In this document: piece after piece, positions 44,825-56,106 of the stretch | How positions within the stretch are numbered: position 1 is the first letter of the stretch | How the letters are laid out: every line of letters begins with the position of its first letter | Assembly (NCBI GenBank): GCA_011800155.1 | Contig: CM022373.1 | Span: forward strand, 1,364,001 to 1,428,000 | Direction: 5' to 3' | Length of the DNA: 64,000 nucleotides | Origin: Flammulina velutipes | Lineage: Eukaryota; Basidiomycota; Agaricomycetes; Agaricales; Physalacriaceae | Translations under genes and position numbers: made by a program | Notes under the pieces: model-generated | What the model saw: only the letters and a program-made list of their open reading frames with translations | Database searches by the model: none | Told to the model about the DNA's origin: nothing

Positions 44825-45933
44825 ATGCTATCGCTCTTTTCAAACAGGCTTTCATCGCTGCTTGGACACAATAGCTCTGATGAGAGAATAGTTCTCATTC
44901 TGGTAGGCCTTGTGGGATCAGGAAAGGTAGTAGTAGCACCACTATTCAATTTTGCTGCGTGATTCTCAAGGGTGCTGCTGTAGAGTACATTTGCCGATGC
45001 ATTACAGGAGCACTTTCCTAATTATCGGAGATGCAACCAAGATGAACTCGGTACTCGACGGGATGTCGAGCAGGTTGCACGCGACAGCCTTGCTAAGGGT
45101 ATTTCCGTCTGCATCGATCGAACCAACTTCAACGGACCGTACGTCTTTCCATAGATTGTCCATATGTTACAATACTGAGCGGGTACTATAGTCAGCGTCG
45201 ATATTGGATTGACATCGCGCACGAATTCCCCGGAACTTTGATCTGGGTTATTGTCTTCGACACGCCGTATGAGGTGAGGAGTTCCACGAGAAGTGTCCTC
45301 GGATTGTATTGAATGTATCTACTCGCTCTCAGGTGTGCGCAGCCCGGCTTAAAGAACGTAAGATCATGCCGTCGTTCTCGTTGTCTTTGGTGTATACTGA
45401 TATGGACAATGAATGGGCCAACAGGCTCATCGCATCCCACCATCAAGAGCCCCGAGCAAGGCTTGGAGATTCTTGCGCGCTTCGCATCTGACTTTGTCCC
45501 ACCCACGGCCCACGAGGGCTACGATCGCTGTCTACATCTTCAACCCGATCAGACGCGTGCCAGTTATTCGCGAACTGACATTGAAAATATATTGGAAAGG
45601 GTGAGAACCAGTGAGCCACCATCGGATGCGAGCTCGAGCATCGCTTCTAGAAGCCTGACGTCGCGTCCTCGAGGCTCACGTCCCTATCCTGAATATGGGC
45701 ATCGAGTTCTGCGTGGTGGGAGCGGCGGATATAGAGGCCGTGGTCGTAGGGGGAATCCATCCACACATTTCACGACGGTGGACAGAGAGAGAGAAAGGCC
45801 ACCACAAAACGTATCGTCGAACACTTCCACGGTATTGCAAAGTCAGACTCATGTTCTTGAGCCTGCAGGGCGGACGCAAGTGGCAGATAGTGGACTCGGA
45901 GGAGAAGTGCGGGGAGATGCTTCTGGACAATAG
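44825..45933 (+). CDS. P-loop kinase, PNKP kinase-domain-like, with RGG tail
   Basis: Five exons ending at TAG 45931-45933. A Walker A sequence, LVGLVGSGKS, spans an intron (near 44930 and 44985). It is followed by a DE-containing strand (YRRCNQDELG), the motif CIDRTNFNGPQRRYWI typical of the PNKP/TPP1 kinase domain, and a lid region (VFDTPYEVCAARLKER). No 3'-phosphatase (DxDxT) domain is present upstream, unlike animal PNKP. The C-terminal third is disordered, with RGGSGGYRGRGRRG, an RNA-binding type tail. Likely activity: ATP-dependent 5'-hydroxyl phosphorylation of nucleic acid or a related AAA_33 kinase reaction (inference). The start is uncertain: ATG 44825 is used, but an in-frame ATG at 44729 would add 32 residues. 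Confidence 0.72.
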
Positions 45934-46221
45934 ACGAAGGTTGCATCAAACTCCCCTTCTTTCAGGGTGTTTTCGAGTGCACAAAGGCGGACCGTCAGTG
46001 GACATGGGTTCCTAGCACTATAACCTTGTGTAACATTGTACAAAGCGCCAGATATTGTGATGTGTTGGCCTCTTGATGGTATGATGCAACCGACAAGGAG
46101 TGGATCGATTTCCTATGTAATACATACCGTTATGCGCCGCGTTCTAACATGGGCACCCTGTGATTTTCGAGCAAGACAATTAGAGGTGCCGGGTTAGAGC
46201 GAAGCATCACGTCTGAATCAT

Positions 46222-47219
46222 TCATGGCTTCTCCTCTGATTTTGCCTCCTCGGCCTCCTTTTCCTTCAGACGCTGACCTAGAATTTTGGCGCTTACCTGA
46301 TAGCATTGTCAGTTCGAGATTAGATTCGGGTAGGTTGAACCTACGTTGCGGACGTGCATCGCAGCACGCTCTACTCCGTAGTCTTTGCTCCTCTGGTAAT
46401 GCTTCAGGGCCTCTTCGAGTTGGCCGGCTGCGAGAACCCATTAGAACGATCGACAGACGCGGGGTGCGTACAAAAGCGCGACTTACACGCCTCTAGAACA
46501 GCGGCCAAATTGAAAGCAATCTCAGGGTCTTCTGGCGCCAGGGAGGTGGCGATACTTGGTAAAGCCATAAGTCCACGAGGGAGATATGTGTGGTTTTGAC
46601 GTACTGCAGATGGTGCAAGGCAAGGTCCGGACGGGGCACAGGAGAAATGACATATGCGCTGGCCAAGTCTGTGGGCCATCAGAAATGCGAACTTGTAGGA
46701 GACGATAGTTACATACTGGTGTGGGTGTCAGGACTCGCGGGCTGGAGGGCGACGGATTCTTTCCATACGGCGATGGCTTCATCGAATTCCTCTTCGGATT
46801 CGTAAGTTTTTCATTGCATCTTCATGCACGGAATGACAGACTTAAGTGGTAATGTGTCACGCCGAGGTTAAAGAGAACACTAGCGTTGCGCTTGATTTCC
46901 GCACTTCGCTTGTATAGTTCTTTTGCACCCTCAAGGTCCCCCTCTTCTAATTTGTGGGTGCCCTGCTCAATACACCGGCTGGCCTCTAATTCGGCAGGGT
47001 CGGCGGCGCTCGAATGGGGGGTCGTAGACGTTGCCCAACCTATGAATTGCTGTGTAATTTTGTTGAATTTGTTCAATATCCACACTTACGCTGTGAAGCC
47101 CACGACAGAGACGGAGATAGAACGACGCGCCGAGAGACAAGGTAGCTAGGTTTCTGCAAAGATTGAAACCCACACCGCTGAGAAGCCAGTCGAACCAGGG
47201 AGCGTGCAGCGAACGACAT
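46222..47219 (-). CDS. TPR-repeat protein, probably mitochondrial
   Basis: Six exons from ATG 47219 to TGA 46222. The N terminus FAARSLVRLASQRCGFQSL is basic, Ser/Arg-rich and without acids, as in mitochondrial presequences. Sel1/TPR-like helices follow: EASRCIEQGTHKLEEGDLEG, NASVLFNLGVTHYHL, EFDEAIAVWKESVALQP, DPEIAFNLAAVLEA and QLEEALKHYQRSKDYGVERA. The C terminus is a charged helix (RLKEKEAEEAKSEEKP). All five introns splice in phase. I do not assign a named orthologue; adaptor or assembly-factor roles are typical of such proteins. Confidence 0.75.
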
Positions 47220-48697
47220 GACGAATTTGAGAAAGAAATATTTCGGAACACCGGCCCGAAGTTATCTCAAATTATCACGTGGGCATTTGGCAATTGTGAT
47301 ATTACGCGTTTTAAGGTTGACTTCAGACCATTTACTAACCGTTGTGAACGGCTGCGACGGCTACCCTTACTGTCAATGTCTTGGGCAGCGCTTGTACTAG
47401 GTCAATGCACTCTGTCTAACTTCATTAATGGGCACAGCGGTAATTATAATTGATTCTTCAAGTTCCCAACATGTCTCCCTCCCCGAATGTCTGGGTCGCT
47501 TTAGATTATCTGTAACTGCTTGCGAATGGCAATTCGGGAGAATGCCCTGGGGACGTGTCCCCACTTGTATGGCGTGTCTGGAGCGACTAGGTTATGTTAT
47601 GACACTGGTGACTTACCACCATGTATCTCGGTGGTGCGTCAAGATCTCTTTCATATTACCACTTTTGCGACTTCCCTCACCCATTAGGCCTCACTTTTCT
47701 CCCTGAATACACTCGCACCTTATCGCGACACATCTCGGGTGTCCCATCTTTAGTCGTCTTATTGTTTTCTACTCCGTCACATGTTCACCCCGGTCTGGGC
47801 GCCAACGCGCTTGAAGCCCGCTTAGCCTACGGATCAGCAGTATCCTAACCTCCGTCTCCTCGTCGAGGTACATTCATTAGTACTGTCAGCTCGACTGGTC
47901 CTCGGTCCCTCGCCAACTGCGTCCGACGGCTCCATGCACTCTACGAGCCCTGGTCTATAATGGAGTTAATCTCAACTAACAAGTGACTCACGTCGAGGGA
48001 AGACGAAATCCACGGAATCACGGGCGGGGATACTCACTTCCTAAATGTACGGGTACGTTAGTGCATCGTTCATACCCAAAAACCTTGTCCTGTATCACCG
48101 CATCTAACTGTCTAGGAGCTTGCTTTATGTCAAAGAATCATTCATTGCCGTGATATTTCATGTATCTCTCGGGTACAGGCTCGTCGGCGGGATATCGCCT
48201 GTACTCGCCGCACCATTTTTGCACGCGAGTTGACTGATGTCTCATACAGTTTTTCTTTTCACCCAGGTCGCGCGGCCATATTGTTTGCCATATCAGGGCC
48301 TTGATCGTTGACATACTTCCAGAACTCTGGATGATGTGTCTGCAACCTCGTTTTTGCTTCGACCGGCATTGGACGTCACCCCTTCGGGAAAAATATATAA
48401 ATGTTGCATCTTTCGCCACACAGCTATCGGATCTGGGCTGCTTCGTGCCACGTCCTCGAATAACAGGCCAAACAGTCAATGATGCCCTACCATTTCACGC
48501 TCTTCACGTCTTTGTACGGCCCACAGCATGACGACTCGAATGACTGTTATGTTTCCAACGCATTCCATTCCCGCGTGGACGCTCTTGCGTCACGACCTCC
48601 ATTCATCATTGGTCATTATCAGACATCCAAGCTGCGAGTCCGATTATTTCTTCTCACCCCATATCTCGATCTTGACAAATCTCGTAGACTCGCTACA
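47220..48697. other. Long intergenic region upstream of the velvet gene
   Basis: About 1.5 kb between divergent starts. A strong TATA-like AAATATATAA lies at 48391-48400, about 300 bases before the velvet ATG, with GGACGTCACC (a CRE/ATF-like core) about 20 bases further upstream. If used, the velvet mRNA has a 5' leader of roughly 270 bases. Long untranslated leaders and promoters are common for developmental regulators. Frames in this region show no motif. Confidence 0.45.
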
Positions 48698-49765
48698 ATG
48701 CCCTCGTCAAGCTTCAACAATTCTCAAAATACCATTCACGACTACCTCGACATCACGTCTCACGATCTCATTCCAAATCACAATATTCCTCACGACCTTC
48801 CAGAAACGCCCGAATCAGCATCGACCCCGCGCCGACGCCACAAGCTCACACTAATCAGACCTCTTCCCAAAGTAGTGGTCAAGGATCATCCTCATCTTCT
48901 GGCGAAGGCTCTGCATCAGAATATCTTCCCCATTTTGTTAGACGCCAGCCGCGCATCCAGGTTTCGTCCCTCCTGTCCGACACCTATGCCAGGTACGGTT
49001 TGAAATTTAGCAATGCTTCTTCGATCCAATACTTAAATTGAATTCAAGGACATACCAACTGGAAGTTATTCAACATCCTCAGAAAACTGCTGAATTCCGG
49101 AACGCTAGTCTGTCAAGACTTCCTCTGACTCCACCGCTAATTGCTCGACTCGTCGTGCGAGATACGTCCGGGAATGCTGTCGTTCCGTACGTTGGTATCG
49201 TCGATTTATCTTCTCCGGCTAATAGGACCCCCAGCGAAGCAGAACTTCCCTTTCTCATTGCACATCTATCCCTCTACACCGACAACGGCCAATCCCGCCT
49301 CGACGTCGGTTGGCAAAGTGGCCAAGGGCCGCCTATCCTCTACGGCAACCTCGTCTCCTCGCTAGACGTCCTCGAAGATCTACAGGGTAACATGGGTTTA
49401 TTTTTTATCTTTCCCGACGTCAGTATTCGATGGCAGGGACGTTTTCAGCTCGGGATATCGCTCTTGAGAATATCCAGGCAAGTAGATTTTGTGTTATTCT
49501 GGGAAGTGATTTATTCACTCATTGTAGCCCATGTAGCACAGACGCTGAAGGGCGCGTTAGCGTGGCAGATACCGGCACAATTCTTGCGGAGACGCGCACA
49601 AGATCTTTCGAAGTCCTGCCTCAGGACCAGTACCAAGCAGTCCGTGAGTGGTTTGATTGCCTCAAGTCGTTTCAGAGCTCTGATGACCTCTTAGCTCATA
49701 CGCGGTTGACTCAGTCGTTCATACGACAAGGTGCCAGAATGTTTTCCTTCTTACCTCAACAATAG
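48698..49765 (+). CDS. Velvet-domain developmental regulator
   Basis: Six exons: 48698-48756, 48804-48992, 49049-49186, 49235-49477, 49537-49643 and 49695-49765; 268 aa. After a Ser/Gln-rich N terminus of about 70 residues, the velvet fold begins at YQLEVIQHPQKTAEF (conserved QHP...), followed by PPLIARLVVRD, EAELPFLIAHLSLYT, then LYGNLVSSLDVLEDLQGNMG and FIFPDVSIRWQGRFQLGISL. This is the pattern of the VosA/VelB/VeA group. Known role: fungal-specific, NF-kB-like DNA-binding factors that couple development and secondary metabolism in light response. A single velvet domain and small size favour a VosA- or VelB-like member, not VeA; the subtype is not settled. The fourth intron has a GC donor (CCAG then GCAAGT). 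Confidence 0.87.
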
Positions 49766-50216
49766 GTTGCTTTCACCTTTCCCACACTCTTCGTTCAGAT
49801 ATTTCCTTTCGTTCTCATTTTACTCGACTTCCTTTGTCGATATTTCTAGACCTGCATTGTCTTGGTCGGACGTTCAAGGTAGCGCCAGGTCGACCTATGT
49901 TTATTACCTTCGATCTTCGAATTTTACACGTTCATTTTGTTAGAGGTGTCATGTCGTTCAAACTACTGTACTCGCATGAATGTAAGATACATAACACGTA
50001 ACACAGGTCTGATTGCATATACGACATGGCGGGGAGGAATGGTAGTGATCGTATCTAGGATATCATGTTACACAGAAGTGTGGCGCGCGGAAATTGCCCT
50101 GCAGTATCATTTAAGTTGGGGCCCGCGTGCATAACGCCAGAGCGATTTAAAGCTTAGGTGCGTTACGTACCCGACTCCGTAGCGCATATCGCGAGTACAG
50201 TAAGTGACACATCGAT
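49766..50216. other. Intergenic, convergent 3' ends
   Basis: Between the velvet stop and the stop of the first F-box paralogue. It opens with a pyrimidine-rich stretch after the velvet TAG. No gene-like frame; probably two 3' UTRs. Confidence 0.45.
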
Positions 50217-51772
50217 TCATCCAAAAACATCATAAGAATGTGGGTACGCTGTAATTTGAGGGTTTGCATCCATTAAGTGAATTTGTTGGCCGTATTCTGA
50301 ATCTACAGATAGATAGATCATTAGTGTCATGCATTGAAGCAAAGATGTCCTGGTAGTCACTCACATAACACTGTCAGGTCAATGAGAGGTTTGTTGACCG
50401 CGTGCATCTGCTTCAGCTTCCTGAACGAATCAACTTCATCCAAACTACATATATCCAGGAGTGGCATGTGCTCATCAGCAGGCACACCATAGATACCGTA
50501 CATGATATGAAGCGTGGCACGCCTCAGATGTTTCCTCGAGCTCACCAGTTCCCACAGAAAATCCAGAATTCTGACAAGACCGTCCCTTTTCCATACCTCT
50601 ACGCAGGACATTGAGAGCCATAGCTCTTCTAGGTTGAAGAACTTTGCCCGTAAGAAGTCCAGCTCAGTAAACATCATCTTCAAATCACGCCGACTGGACC
50701 TGATCCCCATCACCTCATAACCAAACATCTTCAACCTTGTGAGCGCCGGGAGGAACCCCTCCAAATCCATCATTGAAGGAAAGCCGGTGAGAGTCTTCAT
50801 ATTGAGTGTTTGAATGCGACACCCCGATTTCGATACCATGCTTTTGAAAGGATCAAGGTGGGAGGCCTGGATAGTAGCTGTCTCGAGTGACGGGAGAGCA
50901 AGAAAACGGTAGATGTAAGGAGAATCCATGTCCACCTCTTTGACTGAGGAAAGAGTGACAGCGTCGTTTTGACTGTCCTGCGGCTCGGCCACAGTCCATA
51001 AATTAGAACATTGAAAAAATTCCAACCGGGGCGATTGGGTGAGTTTCTGGAGATAAGGGAGCGACGAGTAATGAGAGCGGAGTTCGACGCGTTGAAGCTG
51101 GGACCAAGGCAGGACGTATCCCACATCGTTCTCTCCGAGCGTCATGTGAACGTCAACAAGTTTTGGTGCCTCAGAGAATATGTGGGAGAGCACAACATCC
51201 GTATTCTTGCCCACATTGAAAATGAGGGATTCAAGCAGAGGGAGATTGCGGTATAGAGAGAGGAAGATATGAGGTGCCCTTTCCCCCCCATAAGCGTAAA
51301 AGGAGACCCATTGCCTCGACGTGGGGACGAGGATTGACAAGAGCTCTAATATGACAGGACTGGGCTCATCAGCGAAGTGGATAACGCAGGACATCGGCGC
51401 CGTCCCAACGTACTGGATAGCAGCGGTGAATGGCGCAGCAAGACGTGAGGGAGCAGAATTTGCTTGGACATTCCTGGCGTAGCCAACTTGGATGGATATG
51501 TTCGACCAGAGCTTGGGAAACGACACAGCAGTGAACTTCCAACGACGAGAAACAGCTAGGAGGGTGTGCTGGAACGGAAGGCCATTGGCAGAGATATAGT
51601 ATCTGCCGAAGCAGGCCAGAAGAAAGATGTCCTGAAGAATTTCATGGGGAACACGGTCGATAATCGGCACTGACGATATTGAGTTCATGGTGGAACAAAC
51701 TAGAGAACGTCGGACCAGCCGGGCCGGTACATAGACAGATTGTAGTCGGTAGTTGGACGACTCGGAATACAT
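50217..51772 (-). CDS. F-box-like protein, tandem paralogue 1
   Basis: Two exons: 50365-51772 and 50217-50302; 497 aa. An F-box-like motif near residue 35 (IDRVPHEILQDIFLLACFGRYY) is followed by RRWKFTAVSFPKLWSNISI, the usual agaricomycete F-box start. The remainder is an irregular leucine-rich region (LPLLESLIFNVG, LQRVELRSHYS, LTRLKMFGYEVMG, LEELWLSMSC). It is collinear with its neighbour at 51823-53406, from the F-box to LRRATLHIMYG and DSFRKLKQMHAV. Likely an SCF substrate adaptor; target unknown. The small last exon diverges completely between the two paralogues. ATG 51772 is used; a second in-frame ATG at 51688 would start closer to the F-box. Confidence 0.78.
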
Positions 51773-51822
51773 ACAAAGTGATGGTATACATATATGTGAA
51801 GTAGTAGGTTTATCTGATTCAA

Positions 51823-53406
51823 TTAGCAGAAAGTGGTAGCTTCGTAATCTGAGGGCCTGTCCATTGGCAACTGAAATTCTTGACTGAAGCCGACACCTTC
51901 ATCTGCGCAAAGATTGATCAGTCGTCGTCCCATAGTACATACACCTAGCCACTCACATAACATTGTCAGATCAACACTAGGAGCTTTCAACGCGTGCACC
52001 TCTTTCAACTTCCTGAACGAATCAACTTTATCAAGACAGCCTATCTCCAAGCCTCGCACATGTTCCCTAGCACGCACACCATTGACACTGAACATGAGAT
52101 GAAGCGTGAAACGCCTCAGATACCTTCTCGCGCTAACAAGATCCCACACGAAATCAAGAAGCCTAACAAGGCCTTGCCTATTCCAGAGCTCACCGCAAGG
52201 CATCAAGAGGCATAGGTCTTCCAGGCCAAGGAACCTATCCCGCAAGAAACCCAACTCTGTAAACAGCATCGTCAAATCACGAATGACGACGTTGTACACT
52301 GAATCCGTATCACCATGCATCTTCAACCGCGCAAGAGCTGGGAGATGGCACTCCAGATCCTCCATTGGGGGGAACGAGCCGCGATGGTTCACCAAGTTGA
52401 GGACTTGGATGCGACATCCTGATTTTGATACCATAACCTTGAACATATCAAGTTGAGAGGGTGTGATGGTGGCAGTCCGGAGGGATGGAAGAACAATAAG
52501 AGAAAGGAGCTGATAAGACACGATGTGCACCTCTTCAACAGAGGAGAGAGTGACCATGTGCCGGGGAGTATCCTGGAGCTCGGATGTATAATCATGGTAT
52601 TGGAAGAATTTCAAGGGCGACAATCGTGCGAGGTTCTGAAGATATGGAAGTGGTGGATCATACGCGACGAGTGTGGCCCGTCGAATTTGCGACCAAGGAA
52701 AGATAAATACATGGTCTTTCCCCCAAAGTCTGACGTCGACGTCGACAAGGCTTGGTGCCTCGGAGAATACGTGGGAAAGCGCCATTTCCGTTCCATCTAT
52801 GAAATTACAATGGAGGGATTGAAGCAATGGGATGTTGCGATAGAGAGGGAGGAAGACATGAGGTAACGTTCTGCATCCATAGAGACGTAAAGAGACCCAC
52901 TGCTTCGACGAGGGAACGAGGATTTCCAGGAGTTTTAATATGGCAGGACTGGGACCGCCGACCGAGGAGAGCTCGATATCACACGACATCAGAGCTGACC
53001 CAACGCACCGAAGGGCGGTGGTGAGTGGCGCAACGTGGCGTGACGGAGAGGGAGATGTCAACCCTCCGCCATCCCGGATATGTATGTTTGTCCAGAGCGC
53101 GGGGAACGACATAGCAATAGACTTCCATCGACGAGAAACGGCGGCGAGGGTGTGTTGGAAAGGAATGGGACTATCTGGTCTCCCGATAGGAAGGTGATTG
53201 TCTGTTAGATATTGATTCCAGTAGTCCATTAGATTCGGACTCGGGAGAGGAAGGTAGTATCGGCCCTCGCAGGCCAGAAGGAGAATTTCCTGGAGGACGT
53301 CAGGTGGGATATTATCAATGGGTGCTGTCGATGAGCTCTGAGTTTGACAAGAAACGGGTTCACCTATTTCTTTCTTCCGTTTCCTCTTTTCAAAAAATCG
53401 GCGCAT
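51823..53406 (-). CDS. F-box-like protein, tandem paralogue 2
   Basis: Two exons: 51957-53406 and 51823-51902; 509 aa. The start at ATG 53406 gives a basic MRRFFEKRKRKKEIG segment, then IDNIPPDVLQEILLLACEGR and RRWKSIAMSFPALWTNIHI, the F-box-like unit. An insert of about 20 residues (NLMDYWNQYLTDNHLPIG) is missing in paralogue 1. Leucine-rich units follow in the same order as in the neighbour. The intron is 54 nt and would keep the frame if retained, adding CEWLGVCTMGRR-like residues. The stop lies only 50 bp beyond the ATG of paralogue 1 on the same strand, so the pair is a tight tandem duplicate. Confidence 0.78.
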   Translation of the reverse strand: MRRFFEKRKRKKEIGEPVSCQTQSSSTAPIDNIPPDVLQEILLLACEGRYYLPLPSPNLMDYWNQYLTDNHLPIGRPDSPIPFQHTLAAVSRRWKSIAMSFPALWTNIHIRDGGGLTSPSPSRHVAPLTTALRCVGSALMSCDIELSSVGGPSPAILKLLEILVPSSKQWVSLRLYGCRTLPHVFLPLYRNIPLLQSLHCNFIDGTEMALSHVFSEAPSLVDVDVRLWGKDHVFIFPWSQIRRATLVAYDPPLPYLQNLARLSPLKFFQYHDYTSELQDTPRHMVTLSSVEEVHIVSYQLLSLIVLPSLRTATITPSQLDMFKVMVSKSGCRIQVLNLVNHRGSFPPMEDLECHLPALARLKMHGDTDSVYNVVIRDLTMLFTELGFLRDRFLGLEDLCLLMPCGELWNRQGLVRLLDFVWDLVSARRYLRRFTLHLMFSVNGVRAREHVRGLEIGCLDKVDSFRKLKEVHALKAPSVDLTMLCEWLGVCTMGRRLINLCADEGVGFSQEFQLPMDRPSDYEATTFC

Positions 53407-53759
53407 GATGATACTGGTCTGACAACGTCGACGAGGAAGACTAGAGTCCACTGGCCCTGATTAAAGATGCCACATCAAGCAGAGTTAAACTTAGAATCGT
53501 AACTGAAGGCGGATTCTGCAGCATAGAAAAGAGGACGAGACTCTTGTTAAGCACCGTCAAAGCAGGAACGCGCCTCCATAAGCACTGAATGGTTAAATCT
53601 TGAGGCAGAAGCAGTGCACTGTGCATTATTATCCTTCTCGTCGACTGAGAGGCAGCGTCGATCCGCGGGCTATGCGAAGCTGCGGCACGTGGTGCGGGCA
53701 GGCATAAATAGCATCGACCGTCACCTCCAAAATACCTTTCTTCTTCTTTCACGCCCGTC
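53407..53759. other. Divergent promoter region
   Basis: About 350 bases between the F-box paralogue 2 start and the CYSTM-like gene start. GGCATAAATAGC at 53700-53711, about 55 bases before the ATG of the latter, is a TATA candidate. No other feature seen. Confidence 0.4.
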
Positions 53760-54331
53760 ATGTCCGCCAACGATTATTACAACGGAGGAAAGCCGCAGGA
53801 GCAATACTACCCACCCCAAGGTGAGAATTCAAAGAATTGGGCGATACAAGTGCTTTGGAATGTTGACTGAGGTGGTTTCACAGGAGCCCCGCCTGGCCAG
53901 GGAGGCTATTTCCCTCAGGTAGGTCTTTGTTGGCATTCTTGAAGTCTGAAGATCATTGAGGCGTTTTGCAGCAACCCCAGACGTCGTACCAAGGCCAAGG
54001 TGGCTATCCCCAGCAGCAGCAGGGTTACCCCCAGCAAGGCTACCCACAACAAGGCTACCCACAACAAGGCTATCCCCAGCAGGGCTACCAGCCGCAGCCT
54101 CAGCCGCAGACCGTGATTGTGTACGATTCATCAATGGCGTTCTTTTCATCTCCACTAACCGGCCCATACAGGCAAGACCAAAAGGGCAGCGGAGGCGCAG
54201 CAGGAGGAGGATGCATGGCCTGTTTGGCCGGAATGTGTCTATGCTGTTGTGCAGAAGGTAAGCTCAATCCGGCGTGATTGCTATCAATTATCCTGAACGC
54301 CACACTAGAAATCTGCGACTGTCTGTTCTGA
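53760..54331 (+). CDS. Small Gln/Tyr/Pro-repeat protein with Cys-rich CYSTM-like end
   Basis: Five exons: 53760-53820, 53884-53918, 53972-54120, 54172-54257 and 54309-54331; 117 aa. The N-terminal two thirds is made of YPQQG repeats (five near-perfect copies at 54018-54090). The C terminus is GGGCMACLAGMCLCCCAEEICDCLF. That is the layout of CYSTM (cysteine-rich transmembrane module) proteins: a disordered tail and a short Cys-packed membrane helix. Known members in fungi and plants are tail-anchored plasma-membrane proteins linked to stress and metal tolerance. The tiny last exon (23 nt) supplies the final CDCLF. Function here is inferred only from architecture. Confidence 0.75.
54010..54095 (+). 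repeat. Tandem 15-bp coding repeats (YPQQG)
   Basis: Units like CAAGGCTACCCACAA repeat with few changes, reading in frame as QGYPQ. Replication slippage would alter copy number without shifting frame. Confidence 0.85.
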
Positions 54332-54628
54332 TCCCTGACACTGCGCCACACTGTTAGTTACGATGTTGATTACGATTTCTCTCGCTGTTTCCATAGTTTG
54401 TACACCTATTGAGCGCATTCAACAAGGACTTTTCTTTTAATTTTATTCGCGAATTACTTGTGAAATTATCGAGACGGGCGGTGACGGAACCCTGTACGAT
54501 CCAGGCCAGCTCACGAGAATCGGCGGTGTCTGATTGGCCGCCTGCAAAATTCCGAACCATCCCGCCGAGAGCTCACGCGTGACAGTGACGGTGTACTTAT
54601 TCTTCCCTCCAAAATCCATTCCACGAAA
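54332..54628. other. Intergenic before CYT1
   Basis: Holds the CYSTM-like 3' UTR and the CYT1 promoter. Nothing distinctive beyond a GTGTACTTATTC stretch near the CYT1 ATG. Confidence 0.35.
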
Positions 54629-55930
54629 ATGCTTTCTAGGCTGCCCGCCGCCGCCTTGAAGAATGCTGGCGCCTTCAGGACGTCGACAGCGACGTTCAAG
54701 GCTGGATCCCGGGCGTCAACGGTGCGCTACTCGTCCTCCAGCGACTCTAAATCGTGCTAAATAACGCAGGTCCGATTCGCCTCCTCAAATGCTGGCTCCG
54801 GCTCCAGCACGTTCGAGGTGAGTATATGCGTCGAAATGTCCTCCTTAACGATGCTCACAGCGCTGGGACAGTCATTTATGAACTCGCGGCTCACCCTCGC
54901 GTCCGCATCTGCAGTAACCGTCGGAACCATTGCCTGGTACACCCATCTATACGGCACTCTTCCCTTTGTTGGCGAAGCGCATGCCAGTCAACTCAGCGAC
55001 GACGGCCTTCACCCCCCTGCGTATCCTTGGTCGCACAAGGGCGTTCTCGACACCTTTGACCATGCCAGGTAGACATCAATCTCGCTTTGTTTCAACCCGT
55101 ATCGACGTGTTTGCAGCATCCGTCGCGGCTACCAGGTCTACCGGGAAGTCTGTGCTGCGTGCCATTCCCTCCAGCGCATCGCCTGGCGCAACCTGGTCGG
55201 TGTATCACACACCGCGGACGAGGCGCGCGCGCTGGCAGAAGAGGTCGAATACGAAGATGGCCCCAACGACCAAGGAGAGATGTTCATGCGCCCAGGAAAG
55301 CTTTCCGACTACATGCCCGCTCCTTACCCCAACGAAGAGGCCTCGCGCGCGTCCAACGCCGGTGCTCTTCCTCCTGACCTCAGTTTGATTGTGAAAGCGC
55401 GACACGGTGCAGCTGTGAGTTTCTTCTCTGATTCCTGTTGCTCGTATCTGAAGGTCGTCAGGACTATATCTTTGCGTTGCTTACTGGATACATTGACCCA
55501 CCTGCCGGAGTTGAAATCCGAGAAGGCATGAACTACAACCCATACTTCCCTGGTGGTGCCATCTCCATGGCTCGCGTTCTGTTCGACGGACTGGTGGAAT
55601 ACGATGATGGTGCGCATCTTCTACTACGTTTTGATAGAGATAGTAACCATGAGCAGGGACACCGGCGACCACTTCTCAGATGGCCAAGGACGTGGCCACC
55701 TTTTTACATTGGGCTGCCGAGCCAGAGCATGACGAACGAAAGAAGTCTGGTATCAAGGCTGTCATTCTGTTCTCCACTCTGCTTGTTATCTCGGTCTACA
55801 TCAAGCGCTTCAAGTTTGGAACGATTAAAAACAGGAAGATCCGTAAGTGGACGCGTTCTTATCAGCTGTATGGATGTTCATGGTTATCCTTGCAGTCTAC
55901 AACCCGCCTTCAAGCAAGGGCTCCCACTAG
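54629..55930 (+). CDS. CYT1: Cytochrome c1 of respiratory complex III
   Basis: Seven exons: 54629-54721, 54770-54817, 54872-55068, 55117-55414, 55462-55609, 55657-55842 and 55896-55930; 334 aa. A basic presequence ([20 protein letters not shown]) and a hydrophobic sorting segment ([17 protein letters not shown]) form the bipartite mitochondrial leader. The heme site CAACH is at residues 125-129, after [10 protein letters not shown]. Other conserved parts: [44 protein letters not shown], and the Met-containing [15 protein letters not shown] that supplies the second heme ligand. A C-terminal membrane anchor ([20 protein letters not shown]) closes it. Role: passes electrons from the Rieske protein to cytochrome c at the inner membrane. 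Confidence 0.95.
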
Positions 55931-56106
55931 AGACTGGTATTCCGTAGATCTACTTATCTCGGGGTTCAATATTATATTTTTGCACCATAATTTCATGCGC
56001 AGTTTGGACTTGTTTATATCTGAGCATCAAATCAAAATGGCAGCCTCAGGCTCTCTTCTTCTTCAACCTCCATCATCCATCTCGTTGCGGCGTCGTTCAA
56101 CAACAA

